Assembly: GCF_003627795.1 (NCBI RefSeq)
Contig: NZ_CP032684.1
Span: 1,341,001 to 1,405,000, forward strand
Reading direction: 5' to 3'
Source: Rhizobium sp. CCGE531
GTDB lineage: Bacteria; Pseudomonadota; Alphaproteobacteria; Rhizobiales; Rhizobiaceae
DNA length: 64,000 bases
Under the pieces are notes generated by a model. That model worked only from the letters and a program-made list of their open reading frames with translations. It ran no database searches and was not told the DNA's origin. The position numbers and the translations under genes were made by a program. Positions 45,574-54,730 of this stretch are shown here, piece after piece (position 1 is the stretch's first letter; each line of letters begins with the position of its first letter).

Positions 45574-46935
45574 TTATTTCGCGTTCAGGAAATCACCGAC
45601 TTCAAGAAGGCTGAACTCGTTATCGTCGGCCTTGTCGACGGCGCGGCCTGCCGAGAAGGGCAGGTTGTTGTCGTTGCCGATGATGATATGCGTGGCATCG
45701 ACGCGGTCGACATTCTCGATGGTGACGAAAGGCATGTCGTAGAAGCCGTCACCGCCGCCCTGGCGACGCTTGTGATCCGGATCCTCGATGTGCAGCAGGT
45801 CGATATAGCCGATCTTGCGAACGGACTTGCCGACATTGGCGTCGCTGAATTCGATCTTGTAGACGCGCTTCAGCTCGGCCGGAGCCTCGAAGCAATCCGG
45901 CTTCGGCTGCTTGGGATCGGCGCAGGCCTTGTCCTTCGTGCCGGCGCCGTTGTCGCGTTCGATGACCAGGGCCGTCGTTTCGTCGAGCATGTTGAAATCG
46001 CCGATCGAGGCGCCCTTGTCCGCGAACGGGTAAAGCCAGCTGCGGCCGGTCCAGCTCTTCGAGGCGACGTCGAATTCGATGACGCGGACGGCCGTTTTGC
46101 CATCGACGCTCTCCATCTGGCCGTCATCCTTGTAGATCGCGCCTTCAAGCAAGCCATAGAGCTTGGAGCCGTCCTTCGACATGGCAAGGCCTTCGAAGCC
46201 GCCCGAGCGCTTCAGGTTGAAGGCCGGCATCTTCTGCGTCGGATTGCCCGGCAGCTGCAGCAGGGCGTTGTCGGGAGACATGACGGGCTTGCCGTCGAGC
46301 GTCGTCGGGAAGACGTCCGTCAGCTGGCCGCTCGTATCGAACTTCAGGAGATAAGGACCGAACTCGTCGCCGATCCAGAAGCCGTCGGCAACCGGCTGGA
46401 CCGATTCGATATCGAAATCGGAGCCAGTCAGATAGCGTTTGTCGGCGCCTTCGAGAACGATCGGGAAGGGGGCCTTCTTGTTCGGATCGGAGAGGAACAG
46501 GTTCTTGACGACCTCGACCTTGCCGCTATCCCAGTTGAATTTAAGCTGATGCAGGAAGAGCATTGCATCGCTGGAGTTCTGCTTGGAGCCGAAGCCGTTG
46601 TCGGAGAGTGTCCAGAAGGTGCCGTCAGGCATGGTCTTGATGCCGGAAAAGCCCTGGATCGGCTGGCCGTCGAAGGGTAGCTTCAGATCGGTGACGCGGG
46701 CGCCGTCCTTGCCCGGCACGGTGCCGAGCGCGTCGGTGCGCTTGCGATCCGGCGTAGTGAACTTGCCGGAGGTCTTCAGGAAGCCGGGCGCATCGGCAGG
46801 GGCGGCAGTGACGGTGTTGGCCGGCAGAATGGCCTGTCCGGCAAGCTTTGCCTTGAATTGCTGCTCGTCGGCCTGGGCCGAGGCAGCAAACAAAATGAAG
46901 AGCGCCGTGGAGGCGGAAAGAATTCGGGTCATCAT
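45574..46935 (-). CDS. secreted phytase-like/esterase-like protein
   Basis: The 453-residue product has a signal peptide of about 22 residues (to AQA) and a beta-propeller-like body of the esterase-like phytase family: LKLPFDGQPIQGFSGI, TFWTLSDNGFGSKQNSSDA, SGGFEGLAMSKDGSKLYGLLEG and late HIIIGNDNNLPFS. It is probably periplasmic or secreted. Actual phytase or phosphodiesterase activity is unproven for the family. Neighbouring ppk-ppx suggests a phosphate link by position only. The start may be one codon later (46932). Confidence 0.85.
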   Translation of the reverse strand: MMTRILSASTALFILFAASAQADEQQFKAKLAGQAILPANTVTAAPADAPGFLKTSGKFTTPDRKRTDALGTVPGKDGARVTDLKLPFDGQPIQGFSGIKTMPDGTFWTLSDNGFGSKQNSSDAMLFLHQLKFNWDSGKVEVVKNLFLSDPNKKAPFPIVLEGADKRYLTGSDFDIESVQPVADGFWIGDEFGPYLLKFDTSGQLTDVFPTTLDGKPVMSPDNALLQLPGNPTQKMPAFNLKRSGGFEGLAMSKDGSKLYGLLEGAIYKDDGQMESVDGKTAVRVIEFDVASKSWTGRSWLYPFADKGASIGDFNMLDETTALVIERDNGAGTKDKACADPKQPKPDCFEAPAELKRVYKIEFSDANVGKSVRKIGYIDLLHIEDPDHKRRQGGGDGFYDMPFVTIENVDRVDATHIIIGNDNNLPFSAGRAVDKADDNEFSLLEVGDFLNAK

Positions 46936-47095
46936 GTCACCTTGTTGGCGAGGAGTGGCGAAACAATCCCGCTTAACAGGCGAGCCATGTCGGCGAATTA
47001 ACGCTCAGGTGAAGTTTTGGTGACTGTGGACAACCCATAAGGTGTGAAGCTCAGGCGCGCATCGATCTCGAAATGCAGCCGTAACGCTGCATTGT

Positions 47096-48148
47096 CTACA
47101 ATCTGCCGCGGATTGTTTTCAGAGCTTCCCGGCTTTGCGTATGAAGCGCGATCACGCCGAGAGGCTGATCGCGGCCGCGAACGGCATGCTCCCCGAGCTC
47201 CTCCTTGATGATCGCTTCGGGCAGATCGAGCCGTCTGGCAAGATCGCTCGAAATCAGCACCTGGCGCTCCAGCGTCTTGCAGAGCGATTCCAGCCTCGCG
47301 GTGGTGTTCACCGTGTCGCCGAAATAGGCGATCTTGTGATGGTCGACGCCGATTTCGCCCGTCACGATGCTGCCGCCATGCAAGGCGGCGCGCAGGCGCG
47401 GCACCCTGCCATAGGATTTCAGCCAGGTTTCGGCATTCTTTTCGATATCGTTGAGGATATTGAAGACGCAGCGTACGCAATTGGCATTCTTCACGCCGCG
47501 TCGAAGCGGCCAGGTGATGATGGCGGCATCGCCGATATAGTCGTCGATCGCACCCTTATGTCGCCGAACGGGTTCGGCCATGGCGCCGAACACCGCGCCC
47601 AGAAACTCCTGTGTCTTCAGGTCGCCATGCTCCTCGGCGAAGGCAGTCGAGCCGACGAGATCGATGAAGAGGAATACGCGCTCCTCCTGCACAGGATTGC
47701 GGTACCGGCCGGTCAGCAGGCTGAGGAAGACGTCGCGGCCGAGCAGTTCCCGCACGCGGCCGATGAAAATGATGATGGCCGTTACCACGACGGCATAGAG
47801 ATAGACGTCGATCTTCAGCAGCGTGAGGTCTTCCCAGGAGCCGTCGACCAGGCCAAGCAGTTTCATGAGGCTGCCTGCTGTGGCATAGCCGACGCTCATC
47901 AGGAGGAAATCGACGATGAGAGCCGAAAGGATAAAGGCCGGCGTCGGCAGGCGATGCATCCAGACGTTCAGCCGCGGCAGGATCATGCGGCGTTCGAAGG
48001 CGAGCAGCGGCATGCCGCAGAACACGGCGAAGATCGCGCCGATATACATTGGCGCTTGCGGGAAAAATATCTTGCCGTAGATGACGCCGGTCGAGGCGAC
48101 AAGCAGCGATATCAGGATCCAGTTGCGTATCGAATGGAGAATGCCCAT
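47096..48148 (-). CDS. membrane adenylate cyclase (class III)
   Basis: The 350-residue protein has four to five N-terminal membrane segments (to about residue 135) and a C-terminal class III cyclase domain. The two metal aspartates are D163 (FIDLVGSTAF) and D207 (DDYIGDAAIITW); the adenine-specifying lysine K272 and D278 (HHKIAYFGDTVN), and transition-state N281 and R285 are all present. ATP to cyclic AMP is therefore likely. Rhizobia have many such cyclases. It stands alone with no linked partner, so its input is unknown. Confidence 0.92.
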   Translation of the reverse strand: MGILHSIRNWILISLLVASTGVIYGKIFFPQAPMYIGAIFAVFCGMPLLAFERRMILPRLNVWMHRLPTPAFILSALIVDFLLMSVGYATAGSLMKLLGLVDGSWEDLTLLKIDVYLYAVVVTAIIIFIGRVRELLGRDVFLSLLTGRYRNPVQEERVFLFIDLVGSTAFAEEHGDLKTQEFLGAVFGAMAEPVRRHKGAIDDYIGDAAIITWPLRRGVKNANCVRCVFNILNDIEKNAETWLKSYGRVPRLRAALHGGSIVTGEIGVDHHKIAYFGDTVNTTARLESLCKTLERQVLISSDLARRLDLPEAIIKEELGEHAVRGRDQPLGVIALHTQSREALKTIRGRL

Positions 48149-48339
48149 TCATTTTTCCGCCGAGAAACGACGCCTGTCATCGACGCGGAATTGCGTCGGC
48201 AAACCGGAACGTCATCGAATAGAACGATTACATCGGACGTTCATTCCACGAGATTTGCGGCGCAATCGTGATTGCGGCCGCCATATCCCTTTGCGAATCA
48301 TACGCAATTGCAAGGGATTGGGGAAGGATAATGTCGCCG

Positions 48340-49485
48340 CTAGAGGGTGACGGTCTCGATCCGCTTGCCGACGAAGCGCAGGGCCACCTGGCCCTGGATC
48401 AGCTGCAGGGCCGTCTCGCCGAAGAGATCGCGCCGCCAGCCGGTCAAGGCCGCCACATCGGCTTTTTCTCCTTCGGCGGCGATCTTGTCGAGATCGTCGC
48501 TGTTGGCGATCACTTTCGGTGCGACGCCATGCTTCTCGGCGATGAGCTTCAGCAGCACTTTCAGCAGTTCCGAGGCTGCTGCCGTACCTTCGGGCGCCTG
48601 CTGATGGCGCGGCGGATGCGGCATATCCGATTTCGGCAATGCCAGCGCCTCATTGATTGCCTCGAGCACTGTCGTGCCGGCGGCCGAACGTTCCCAGCCT
48701 TTCGGGACGGTGCGCAGCCGTGCAAGCGCCTCGCTGTCCTTCGGTTGCTGCTGGGCGATCTCATAGATCGCGTCATCCTTCAGCACGCGGGCGCGCGGCA
48801 CATTGCGGGCGCGCGCTTCACGCTCGCGCCAGGCAGCCACATATTTCAGAACCGCGAGCTCCTGCGGCTTGCGCAGCCGCATCTTCAGGCGCTGCCAGGC
48901 GTCATCGGGATGCAGATCGTAGGTTTCGCGTGCCTCGAGGATTGCCATTTCCTCCTGCAGCCAGGAGGCGCGGCCCTCTCGCTCCAGCTGCTCGTTGAGC
49001 GAGAGGTAGACGTCGCGCAGATGGGTCACATCGGCAAGCGCATAGTCCAGCTGCTTTTCCGAGAGGGGACGCCGGCTCCAATCGGTGAAGCGCGAGGATT
49101 TGTCGATATGGACGTTCTTGATGCGGCTGACGAGCTGATCGTACGAAACCGAATCGCCGAAGCCGCAGACCATCGCCGCGACCTGCGTATCGAAGATCGG
49201 ATGCGGAATGAGGTTGCCGCGATGGAAAATGATTTCGATATCCTGGCGCGCGGCGTGGAATACCTTCAGAACCGAAGGATTGGCCATCAGCTCGAAAAAT
49301 GGCGCCAAATCCAAACCTTTGGCCAGCGGATCCACCAGCACCTCGGTTGTGGGGCTTGCCATTTGTATCAAACACAGTTCCGGCCAGAAGGTCGTTTCTC
49401 GCAGGAACTCCGTATCGATCGTAATGAATTCCGACTTGGCCAGCTCGCGGCAGGCCGCCTCCAATTGGGCGGTATTTTCGATCAT
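48340..49485 (-). CDS. rnd: ribonuclease D
   Basis: RNase D is a 3'-5' exoribonuclease of the DEDD family that trims tRNA precursors. The 381-residue product starts MIENTAQLEAACRELAKSEF. It has the acidic motifs DTEFLRE (DxE), the FHAARQDIE aspartate and YALADVTHL (tyrosine and aspartate), then an HRDC domain (RLKMRLRKPQELAVLKYVAAWRE). I choose 49485 over an upstream in-frame ATG at 49563 because homologues start there. It is single, and separated from the multicopper oxidase by 183 bases. Confidence 0.95.
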   Translation of the reverse strand: MIENTAQLEAACRELAKSEFITIDTEFLRETTFWPELCLIQMASPTTEVLVDPLAKGLDLAPFFELMANPSVLKVFHAARQDIEIIFHRGNLIPHPIFDTQVAAMVCGFGDSVSYDQLVSRIKNVHIDKSSRFTDWSRRPLSEKQLDYALADVTHLRDVYLSLNEQLEREGRASWLQEEMAILEARETYDLHPDDAWQRLKMRLRKPQELAVLKYVAAWREREARARNVPRARVLKDDAIYEIAQQQPKDSEALARLRTVPKGWERSAAGTTVLEAINEALALPKSDMPHPPRHQQAPEGTAAASELLKVLLKLIAEKHGVAPKVIANSDDLDKIAAEGEKADVAALTGWRRDLFGETALQLIQGQVALRFVGKRIETVTL

Positions 49486-49668
49486 CTCAACACATTCATC
49501 GGTAAAATAGTTGTTTAACTTCCTTCTCCTTTCAGCCGGATATGTCAATACTTTCGCGGGCAAAGCCTTTGCCGCATTTCACTTTTGGCTGAAATTAATG
49601 CAAGCGGAAGGCGCTTCGATCAAAACCGGGATCGAAACCGGCCTGGCGCCAGTGCCGTTTGCCGCTGC

Positions 49669-51060
49669 CTATGCCACCCGCACATAGCTGGTCATGCCCG
49701 TCTTCTGATGCTCGATGATGTGGCAATGCAGCAGCCAGTCGCCGGGATTGTCGGCAACGAAGCCGAGCTGAACCTTTTCATTCGGCTGGATCAGATAGGT
49801 GTCGGACACGAATGGCTGTACCTGCCGCGTCGAGGAGGACAGAACCGTGAAGCTCATCCCGTGCAGATGGATCGGATGGCTGTGCGGGGTGACGTTTTCC
49901 ATGTCGATGACATAGCTCTTGCCGAGCTTGAGTTCGGCAAGCGGCGCCGTCGGATCGGGGGTATCGCCGGGCCAGGGCACCTTGTTGATGGCCCAGAAGC
50001 TGTAGCCGAGCGAGCCGCAAATGCTGTTGTCGGCCGTATTCTCCGCCGTGGCGCTGAGAATGAGCGGGATATGCGTTGCCGCGCCAAGATCGGCCTTCTG
50101 CACGGGATTGTCTTCCAGCGGCGCCAGATCGCGGACGTCGCGCTTCAGCGAGCTGCCGACCGCGCGCAGCGTTGCCAGCACCTTCGGATCGGTGCCCTTG
50201 ATATCCTCGAGCTTGACGACCGCGCCCTCGCTGTCGGGCATGCGTACGGCAAGCTCCAGCCGCTGACCCGGGCCGAGCTGCAGGAGATCGAGCGGAAATC
50301 GTTGCGGCACGGGATTGCCGTCGATCGCGATCACGGTCGCTTCCGCGCCGTCCATGCGGAAGGAGTAGATGCGCGTGACGTCGGTGATAGCAATGCGCAG
50401 GCGCACAAGGCCGCCAGAGGGCGAGTCATATTGCGGCTGCTGCTGCCAGTTCGCGGTTCGGACTGTCCCGTAGGTTCCGGACTTGGCGGCATCGCGTGGC
50501 CGGAACTGCGCAATGAACTGTCCATCTCCCCCCAGGCGCCAATCGCGCAGATTGAGCACCACTTCCGAATCGAAAGCAGGATCCTTCGGGTTTTCGACCA
50601 CGATGACGCCGGTCATGCCATGGCCCATCTGCTCCAGCGTGTTGCAATGCGGATGATACCAGAAGGTGCCGGCGTCGGGCGGGGTGAAGGCATAGTCGAA
50701 ATGATCGCCGGTATAGACGTAGGGCTGGGTGAGGAACGGCACGCCGTCCATGGCGTTCGGAAGGCGGATGCCGTGCCAGTGGATGGTCGTCGGATCGTCT
50801 ATGCCGTTGATGAGCCGGGCCGCGAAAGCCTCGCCCTTCTTCATGCGCACGACCGGCGGCATGCCGGCGTCGCCATAGGTCAGCACACTCCTGGTGGCGC
50901 CGCCATCCGTCAGATTGGCCTCGATCTTGGCCGTCTTCAGCGAGAGCGGCTCGGCTGCCGCCGCCTTGCCCGCAAGCCTTCCGGCGATGCCGAGACCAAC
51001 GCCATAGGCTCCGGCAACGGCTGAAGCTTTCAAGAGATTGCGGCGGGTGAGGATCGGCAT
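49669..51060 (-). CDS. multicopper oxidase, Tat-exported
   Basis: The 463-residue product begins with a twin-arginine signal (TRRNLLKAS, then a hydrophobic core to AAA). All four copper-binding motifs of multicopper oxidases are visible: H94-W-H96, H136-P-H138, HPIHLHG and the C-terminal HCHIIEHQKTGM, which supplies the type 1 cysteine, histidine and methionine. It would oxidise metal ions or phenolic substrates in the periplasm with oxygen. It resembles CueO-like or copper-tolerance oxidases but lacks a long methionine-rich insert. A dyad at 51106-51134 lies in its upstream region. Confidence 0.92.
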   Translation of the reverse strand: MPILTRRNLLKASAVAGAYGVGLGIAGRLAGKAAAAEPLSLKTAKIEANLTDGGATRSVLTYGDAGMPPVVRMKKGEAFAARLINGIDDPTTIHWHGIRLPNAMDGVPFLTQPYVYTGDHFDYAFTPPDAGTFWYHPHCNTLEQMGHGMTGVIVVENPKDPAFDSEVVLNLRDWRLGGDGQFIAQFRPRDAAKSGTYGTVRTANWQQQPQYDSPSGGLVRLRIAITDVTRIYSFRMDGAEATVIAIDGNPVPQRFPLDLLQLGPGQRLELAVRMPDSEGAVVKLEDIKGTDPKVLATLRAVGSSLKRDVRDLAPLEDNPVQKADLGAATHIPLILSATAENTADNSICGSLGYSFWAINKVPWPGDTPDPTAPLAELKLGKSYVIDMENVTPHSHPIHLHGMSFTVLSSSTRQVQPFVSDTYLIQPNEKVQLGFVADNPGDWLLHCHIIEHQKTGMTSYVRVA

Positions 51061-51105
51061 GTCAGGCTCCGGGGACGAAGATCTATGGATGCCTGTTTAA
51101 AGTTG

Positions 51106-51134
51106 ACCTCGATGTTCAGCAATAGCATCGAGGT
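51106..51134. promoter_or_regulatory. palindrome upstream of multicopper oxidase
   Basis: ACCTCGATG and CATCGAGGT form a perfect 9-bp inverted repeat with an 11-base loop, 46 bases upstream of the oxidase start. It may be an operator. The spacing differs from that of known CueR-type copper sites. It shares bases 51124-51134 with the next hairpin, so the two folds exclude each other. Confidence 0.45.
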
Positions 51135-51168
51135 AGCCAAACTGCCGCAGCGGCTACTTGTGGATGCT
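51124..51168 (+). other. stem-loop 1 upstream of aspS
   Basis: AGCATC (51124-51129) pairs with GATGCT (51163-51168), and GGTAGCC with GGCTACT (one G-U) closes a 13-base loop. It competes with the palindrome at 51106-51134. No T tract follows, so it is not a normal terminator. Confidence 0.45.
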
Positions 51169-51270
51169 GATATGGGTGGTGGTGAGTCTCGCGATGCTGG
51201 ATAAAACACTGGGGAATGAGCTAGAGGGCGGGAGAGGAGCGGCTCTATCCTGCCCCTGGCGGGCGGGAAA

Positions 51271-51354
51271 GCAATTTCATTGGTTTAGGAATTGCGAAAC
51301 AGAGTTTTCACGGTATTCTGAAGCTTGGCGCAATTTCTAAGCCATTGAAATTGC
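51271..51354 (+). other. stem-loop 2 upstream of aspS
   Basis: Arms of 26 bases (51271-51296 and 51329-51354) pair with 23 Watson-Crick pairs, two G-U and one U-U if transcribed on the plus strand, around a 32-base loop. On the minus strand the two wobble positions would be A-C mismatches, which favours a plus-strand RNA. Confidence 0.55.
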
Positions 51355-51424
51355 AAGAGCGGGGGTCCGCTTCTTGTTCAATCTAGTTCAAGAGCTCTGT
51401 GCGTCCCTGCCTACCCCCTCTCTT

Positions 51425-51479
51425 GCAAAAACTAAGACTTAGAGGAGGGACGAGCCCTCATCTAAGTCTTAGTTTTTGC
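51425..51479 (+). other. stem-loop 3 upstream of aspS
   Basis: A perfect 19-bp inverted repeat (GCAAAAACTAAGACTTAGA and complement) continues past one mismatch into five more pairs with a 5-base loop. It lies 150 bases upstream of aspS. No T tract follows in the plus direction. Confidence 0.6.
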
Positions 51480-51629
51480 TTTCTCGCCCGCCTGGGGCGA
51501 GATAGAAGCGGTGTTCGAGCCTTGACAAATCGGGCGCACCATGCGCTTTTCCGCCCGATTTTCTCGTCGGCGGGCGAGGGGCCTGCGTGTCCTTTCGCCG
51601 CCGCCCGCCAAGTCCAGGATATATATAAT

Positions 51630-53420
51630 ATGCATCGCTATCGCAGCCACACATGCGCCGCCCTGCGCAAGTCCGACGTCGGTTCGACCGTCCGCATCTC
51701 CGGCTGGGTTCATCGCGTCCGAGATCATGGCGGAGTGCTGTTCATCGATCTGCGCGATCACTATGGCATCACCCAGGTCGTTGCCGACCCGGATTCTCCG
51801 GCCTTCAAGCTCGCCGAAACCGTGCGCGGCGAATGGGTCATCCGCATCGACGGCCTGGTGAAGGCGCGTACCGAAGACACGATCAACAAGAACATGCCGA
51901 CCGGCGAGATCGAGCTCTACGCTCAGGAGATCGAAGTGCTCTCCGCCGCCAAGGAATTGCCGCTGCCTGTTTTCGGCGAGCCCGACTATCCCGAAGACGT
52001 TCGCCTGAAGTATCGTTTCCTCGACCTTCGCCGCGAAACGCTGCACCGGAACATCGTCAAGCGCACGCAGGTCATCTCCTCCATGCGTCGCCACATGGGC
52101 GAAGTCGGGTTCACCGAATACACGACCCCGATCCTGACGGCATCGTCGCCGGAAGGCGCGCGCGACTTCCTGGTGCCAAGCCGCATTCATCCCGGCACTT
52201 TCTATGCCTTGCCGCAGGCGCCGCAGCAGTACAAGCAGCTGCTGATGGTTGCCGGCTTCGACCGCTATTTCCAGATCGCGCCCTGCTTCCGCGACGAAGA
52301 CCCGCGCGCCGACCGGCTGCCGGGCGAATTCTACCAGCTCGACCTTGAAATGAGCTTCGTGACGCAGGAAGACGTCTGGAACACGATGGCCCCGCTGATG
52401 ACCCAGGTCTTCGAGGAGTTCGCCGAGGGCAAGCCGGTCACCAAGGAATGGCCACGCATCCCCTATGACGTCGCCATCCGCAAGTATGGCTCCGACAAGC
52501 CGGACTTGCGCAACCCGATCGTCATGGAAGCGGTAACCGAGCATTTTGCCGGCTCGGGCTTCAAGGTCTTCGCCAACATGATTGCCTCGAACCCGAAGGT
52601 TCAGGTCTGGGCGATCCCGGCCAAGACCGGCGGCTCCAGAGCTTTCTGCGACCGCATGAACGCCTGGGCGCAGAGCCAGGGCCAGCCGGGCCTCGGCTAC
52701 ATCTTCTGGCGCAAGGAAGGCGAGAAGCTCGAAGGCGCCGGCCCGCTTGCCAAGAACATCGGCGAGGAGCGTACGGATGCGATCCGCACCCAGCTCGGCC
52801 TCGGCGACGGCGATGCCTGCTTCTTCGTTGCGGGCGATCCGGACAAGTTCTACAAGTTTGCCGGCGAGGCCCGCACCAGGGCCGGCGAGGAGCTGAACCT
52901 GGTCGACCGCGATCGTTTCGAGCTTTGCTGGATCGTCGACTTCCCGTTCTTCGAATGGAGCGAGGAAGAAAAGAAGGTCGACTTCGCGCACAACCCGTTC
53001 TCGATGCCGCAGGGCGGCCTTGAGGCGCTGCAGAGCCAGGATCCGCTAACGATCAAGGCCTTCCAGTACGACGCCGTCTGCAACGGCTTCGAAATCGCTT
53101 CGGGCTCGATCCGTAACCAGTCGCCGGAGACCATGGTCGCCGCCTTCGAAAAGGTCGGCCTCAGCCAGACCGACGTCGAAGAGCGTTTCGGCGGCCTCTA
53201 CCGCGCCTTCCAGTACGGCGCGCCTCCGCATGGCGGCGCTGCCTTCGGTATCGACCGCATCATCATGCTGCTGGTCGGCGCCAAGAACTTGCGCGAGATC
53301 TCGTTGTTCCCGATGAACCAGCAGGCGCAGGATCTACTGATGGGCGCTCCCTCGACCGCAACGCCGACGCAGCTGCGCGAACTGGCCATCCGCCCGGTAC
53401 CGCCGGTCAAGAAGGACTGA
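51630..53420 (+). CDS. aspS: aspartate-tRNA ligase
   Basis: AspS charges tRNA-Asp (and in many alphaproteobacteria tRNA-Asn, if no asparaginyl ligase exists). The 596-residue product has the N-terminal anticodon-binding OB fold ([22 protein letters not shown]), class II motif 1, motif 2 [19 protein letters not shown], the bacterial GAD insert and motif 3 ([13 protein letters not shown]). The start [13 protein letters not shown] is typical; the frame reads further upstream without homology. A terminator follows. Confidence 0.97.
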   Translation: MHRYRSHTCAALRKSDVGSTVRISGWVHRVRDHGGVLFIDLRDHYGITQVVADPDSPAFKLAETVRGEWVIRIDGLVKARTEDTINKNMPTGEIELYAQEIEVLSAAKELPLPVFGEPDYPEDVRLKYRFLDLRRETLHRNIVKRTQVISSMRRHMGEVGFTEYTTPILTASSPEGARDFLVPSRIHPGTFYALPQAPQQYKQLLMVAGFDRYFQIAPCFRDEDPRADRLPGEFYQLDLEMSFVTQEDVWNTMAPLMTQVFEEFAEGKPVTKEWPRIPYDVAIRKYGSDKPDLRNPIVMEAVTEHFAGSGFKVFANMIASNPKVQVWAIPAKTGGSRAFCDRMNAWAQSQGQPGLGYIFWRKEGEKLEGAGPLAKNIGEERTDAIRTQLGLGDGDACFFVAGDPDKFYKFAGEARTRAGEELNLVDRDRFELCWIVDFPFFEWSEEEKKVDFAHNPFSMPQGGLEALQSQDPLTIKAFQYDAVCNGFEIASGSIRNQSPETMVAAFEKVGLSQTDVEERFGGLYRAFQYGAPPHGGAAFGIDRIIMLLVGAKNLREISLFPMNQQAQDLLMGAPSTATPTQLRELAIRPVPPVKKD

Positions 53421-53446
53421 GGTCTTTACAAGCTTGATGAAATGCA

Positions 53447-53476
53447 AAACCCGGCGATCGAAATCGCCGGGTTTTT
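53447..53476. terminator. bidirectional terminator after aspS
   Basis: A 12-bp stem (AAACCCGGCGAT with its complement, loop CGAA) lies 26 bases after the aspS stop, with T tracts in both directions. It also fits the end of the convergent serine hydrolase gene. Confidence 0.88.
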
Positions 53477-53494
53477 GTTTGGCATGTGCTTTGG

Positions 53495-54664
53495 CTAGAG
53501 AGCGGCGTAAATCGCGTCGCGAAGGTCGATGGTGAATTGGCCCCACATGCCTTCGAGCGCCGTGTTGGTCAGCGCCACCACAGTTAGCTTTTTCTCTGGA
53601 TCGACGAACCAGCTGTGGCCGTAAACGCCGCCCCATTTGATCGTGCCTGCGGAGAAGGGAACCTGCGCCACGACAGGATCGAGGACGACGGACCAGCCAT
53701 AGCCGAAGCCGAAGCCGGCCTGCTGCGCGTTCATATGGCCGCCCGCCTGATCGGTCATCATCGTCTTCACGGTCTCGGCAGAAAGCAGCGGCGAGCCGCC
53801 CTTGCGCACGGTTTCGAGGATCGCAAGGATGTCACTGGCCGTTCCGGCCATGCCCGCGCCGCCGGACTGGTAGGAACTTGGATCGAATATCCTGTCCGGC
53901 GCAAAGCGGATCGTGCCATCGAGGATCGGGGCCAGCGCCTCGTCCCCCATCCGCTGCGGTTCCGATGCGCCATTGATATAGGCGGCAGCCAGGCGGCTGC
54001 GGTCACGGACGGAGAAGGCAGTATCGGAAAGACCGAGCGGCTTCATGACAAGCTCTGCAACCGCATCGCCGAGAACGCCGCCGGTTTCCTTTTCGAGGAC
54101 GCCGCCGAGCACGTCCATTGCGAGCGAGTATTCCCAGCCTTCGCCGGGTGCGAAACGCAAGGGAGCGCTCCCAAGGCGACGCAGGTTTTCCGCAAGCGGC
54201 AGGCCGGGTTGGTCGAGCCCGTCCGACACGCCGGCGCGGGTATAGGGGTCATTCTCGTCGCCGGAGAACGCGTAGCCCAAGCCGGATGTATGGGATAGCA
54301 GATGCCGGATGCGGATCACCGCCTCGCCGCCATCAAGCAGACGCGGCCTGAAATCCGGCAGCCATTTGGTGATCGGATCGTCGAGCCCGATGCGGCCCCG
54401 TTCGATGAGCCGCATGGCGGCAATTGTGACGATCGGCTTGGTGATGGAGGCAAGGCGGAAGATGGCATCCTCCCGCATAGCCACACTGTTTTCCCGATCC
54501 GCCAGCCCGGCGGCACGGCGATAGACCAGCTCTCCGTGCCGGGCGATGAGGACCACCGCTCCGACCAGCCTCTTGTCCGACAAGGCGGAATCAATCGCGA
54601 TGTCGACGCCTTCAGCAAGGCTGCCGGCGTCCGGGTACGTGGAATTTTTCAAGGGAAGACTCAT
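53495..54664 (-). CDS. beta-lactamase-fold serine hydrolase
   Basis: The 389-residue product belongs to the class C beta-lactamase/D-aminopeptidase/esterase group. The nucleophile motif SXXK is S73-I-T-K76; a YSL (YXN-like) segment follows GEGWE, and YGHSWF is the HXG-like third motif. No signal peptide is seen, so it is likely a cytoplasmic esterase or peptidase rather than a lactamase. The start MSLPLKNS at 54664 is chosen; the frame continues far upstream across the TetR gene, which is not coding. A TetR gene is divergent at 54731 and probably controls it. Confidence 0.88.
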   Translation of the reverse strand: MSLPLKNSTYPDAGSLAEGVDIAIDSALSDKRLVGAVVLIARHGELVYRRAAGLADRENSVAMREDAIFRLASITKPIVTIAAMRLIERGRIGLDDPITKWLPDFRPRLLDGGEAVIRIRHLLSHTSGLGYAFSGDENDPYTRAGVSDGLDQPGLPLAENLRRLGSAPLRFAPGEGWEYSLAMDVLGGVLEKETGGVLGDAVAELVMKPLGLSDTAFSVRDRSRLAAAYINGASEPQRMGDEALAPILDGTIRFAPDRIFDPSSYQSGGAGMAGTASDILAILETVRKGGSPLLSAETVKTMMTDQAGGHMNAQQAGFGFGYGWSVVLDPVVAQVPFSAGTIKWGGVYGHSWFVDPEKKLTVVALTNTALEGMWGQFTIDLRDAIYAAL

Positions 54665-54730
54665 GGGGCAAAACCTTCTATAATCACAACGACCATTCCT
54701 GAGTAAACCAGATCGGAAGATATTTCTAGA

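Larger units (their letters stand above)
51061..51629. other. 569-base gap with stacked inverted repeats
   Basis: This is the longest non-coding stretch in the window. It holds no convincing gene, tRNA or rRNA. It does contain four strong dyads in series (51106-51134, 51124-51168, 51271-51354, 51425-51479), described separately. It must carry the promoters of the multicopper oxidase (minus) and aspS (plus). A small frame at 51158-51340 has no family likeness and I do not call it. The position suggests a structured leader for aspS, an sRNA, or remnants of small repeats. Confidence 0.6.

Noticed and set aside
51158..51340. 60-codon frame in the aspS upstream gap
   Set aside because: No family likeness, overlaps the stem-loop arms and lacks a ribosome-binding site.
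51061..51629. Possible tRNA or rRNA in the longest gap
   Set aside because: No cloverleaf with acceptor, anticodon and T arms could be drawn; the hairpins are not tRNA-like.
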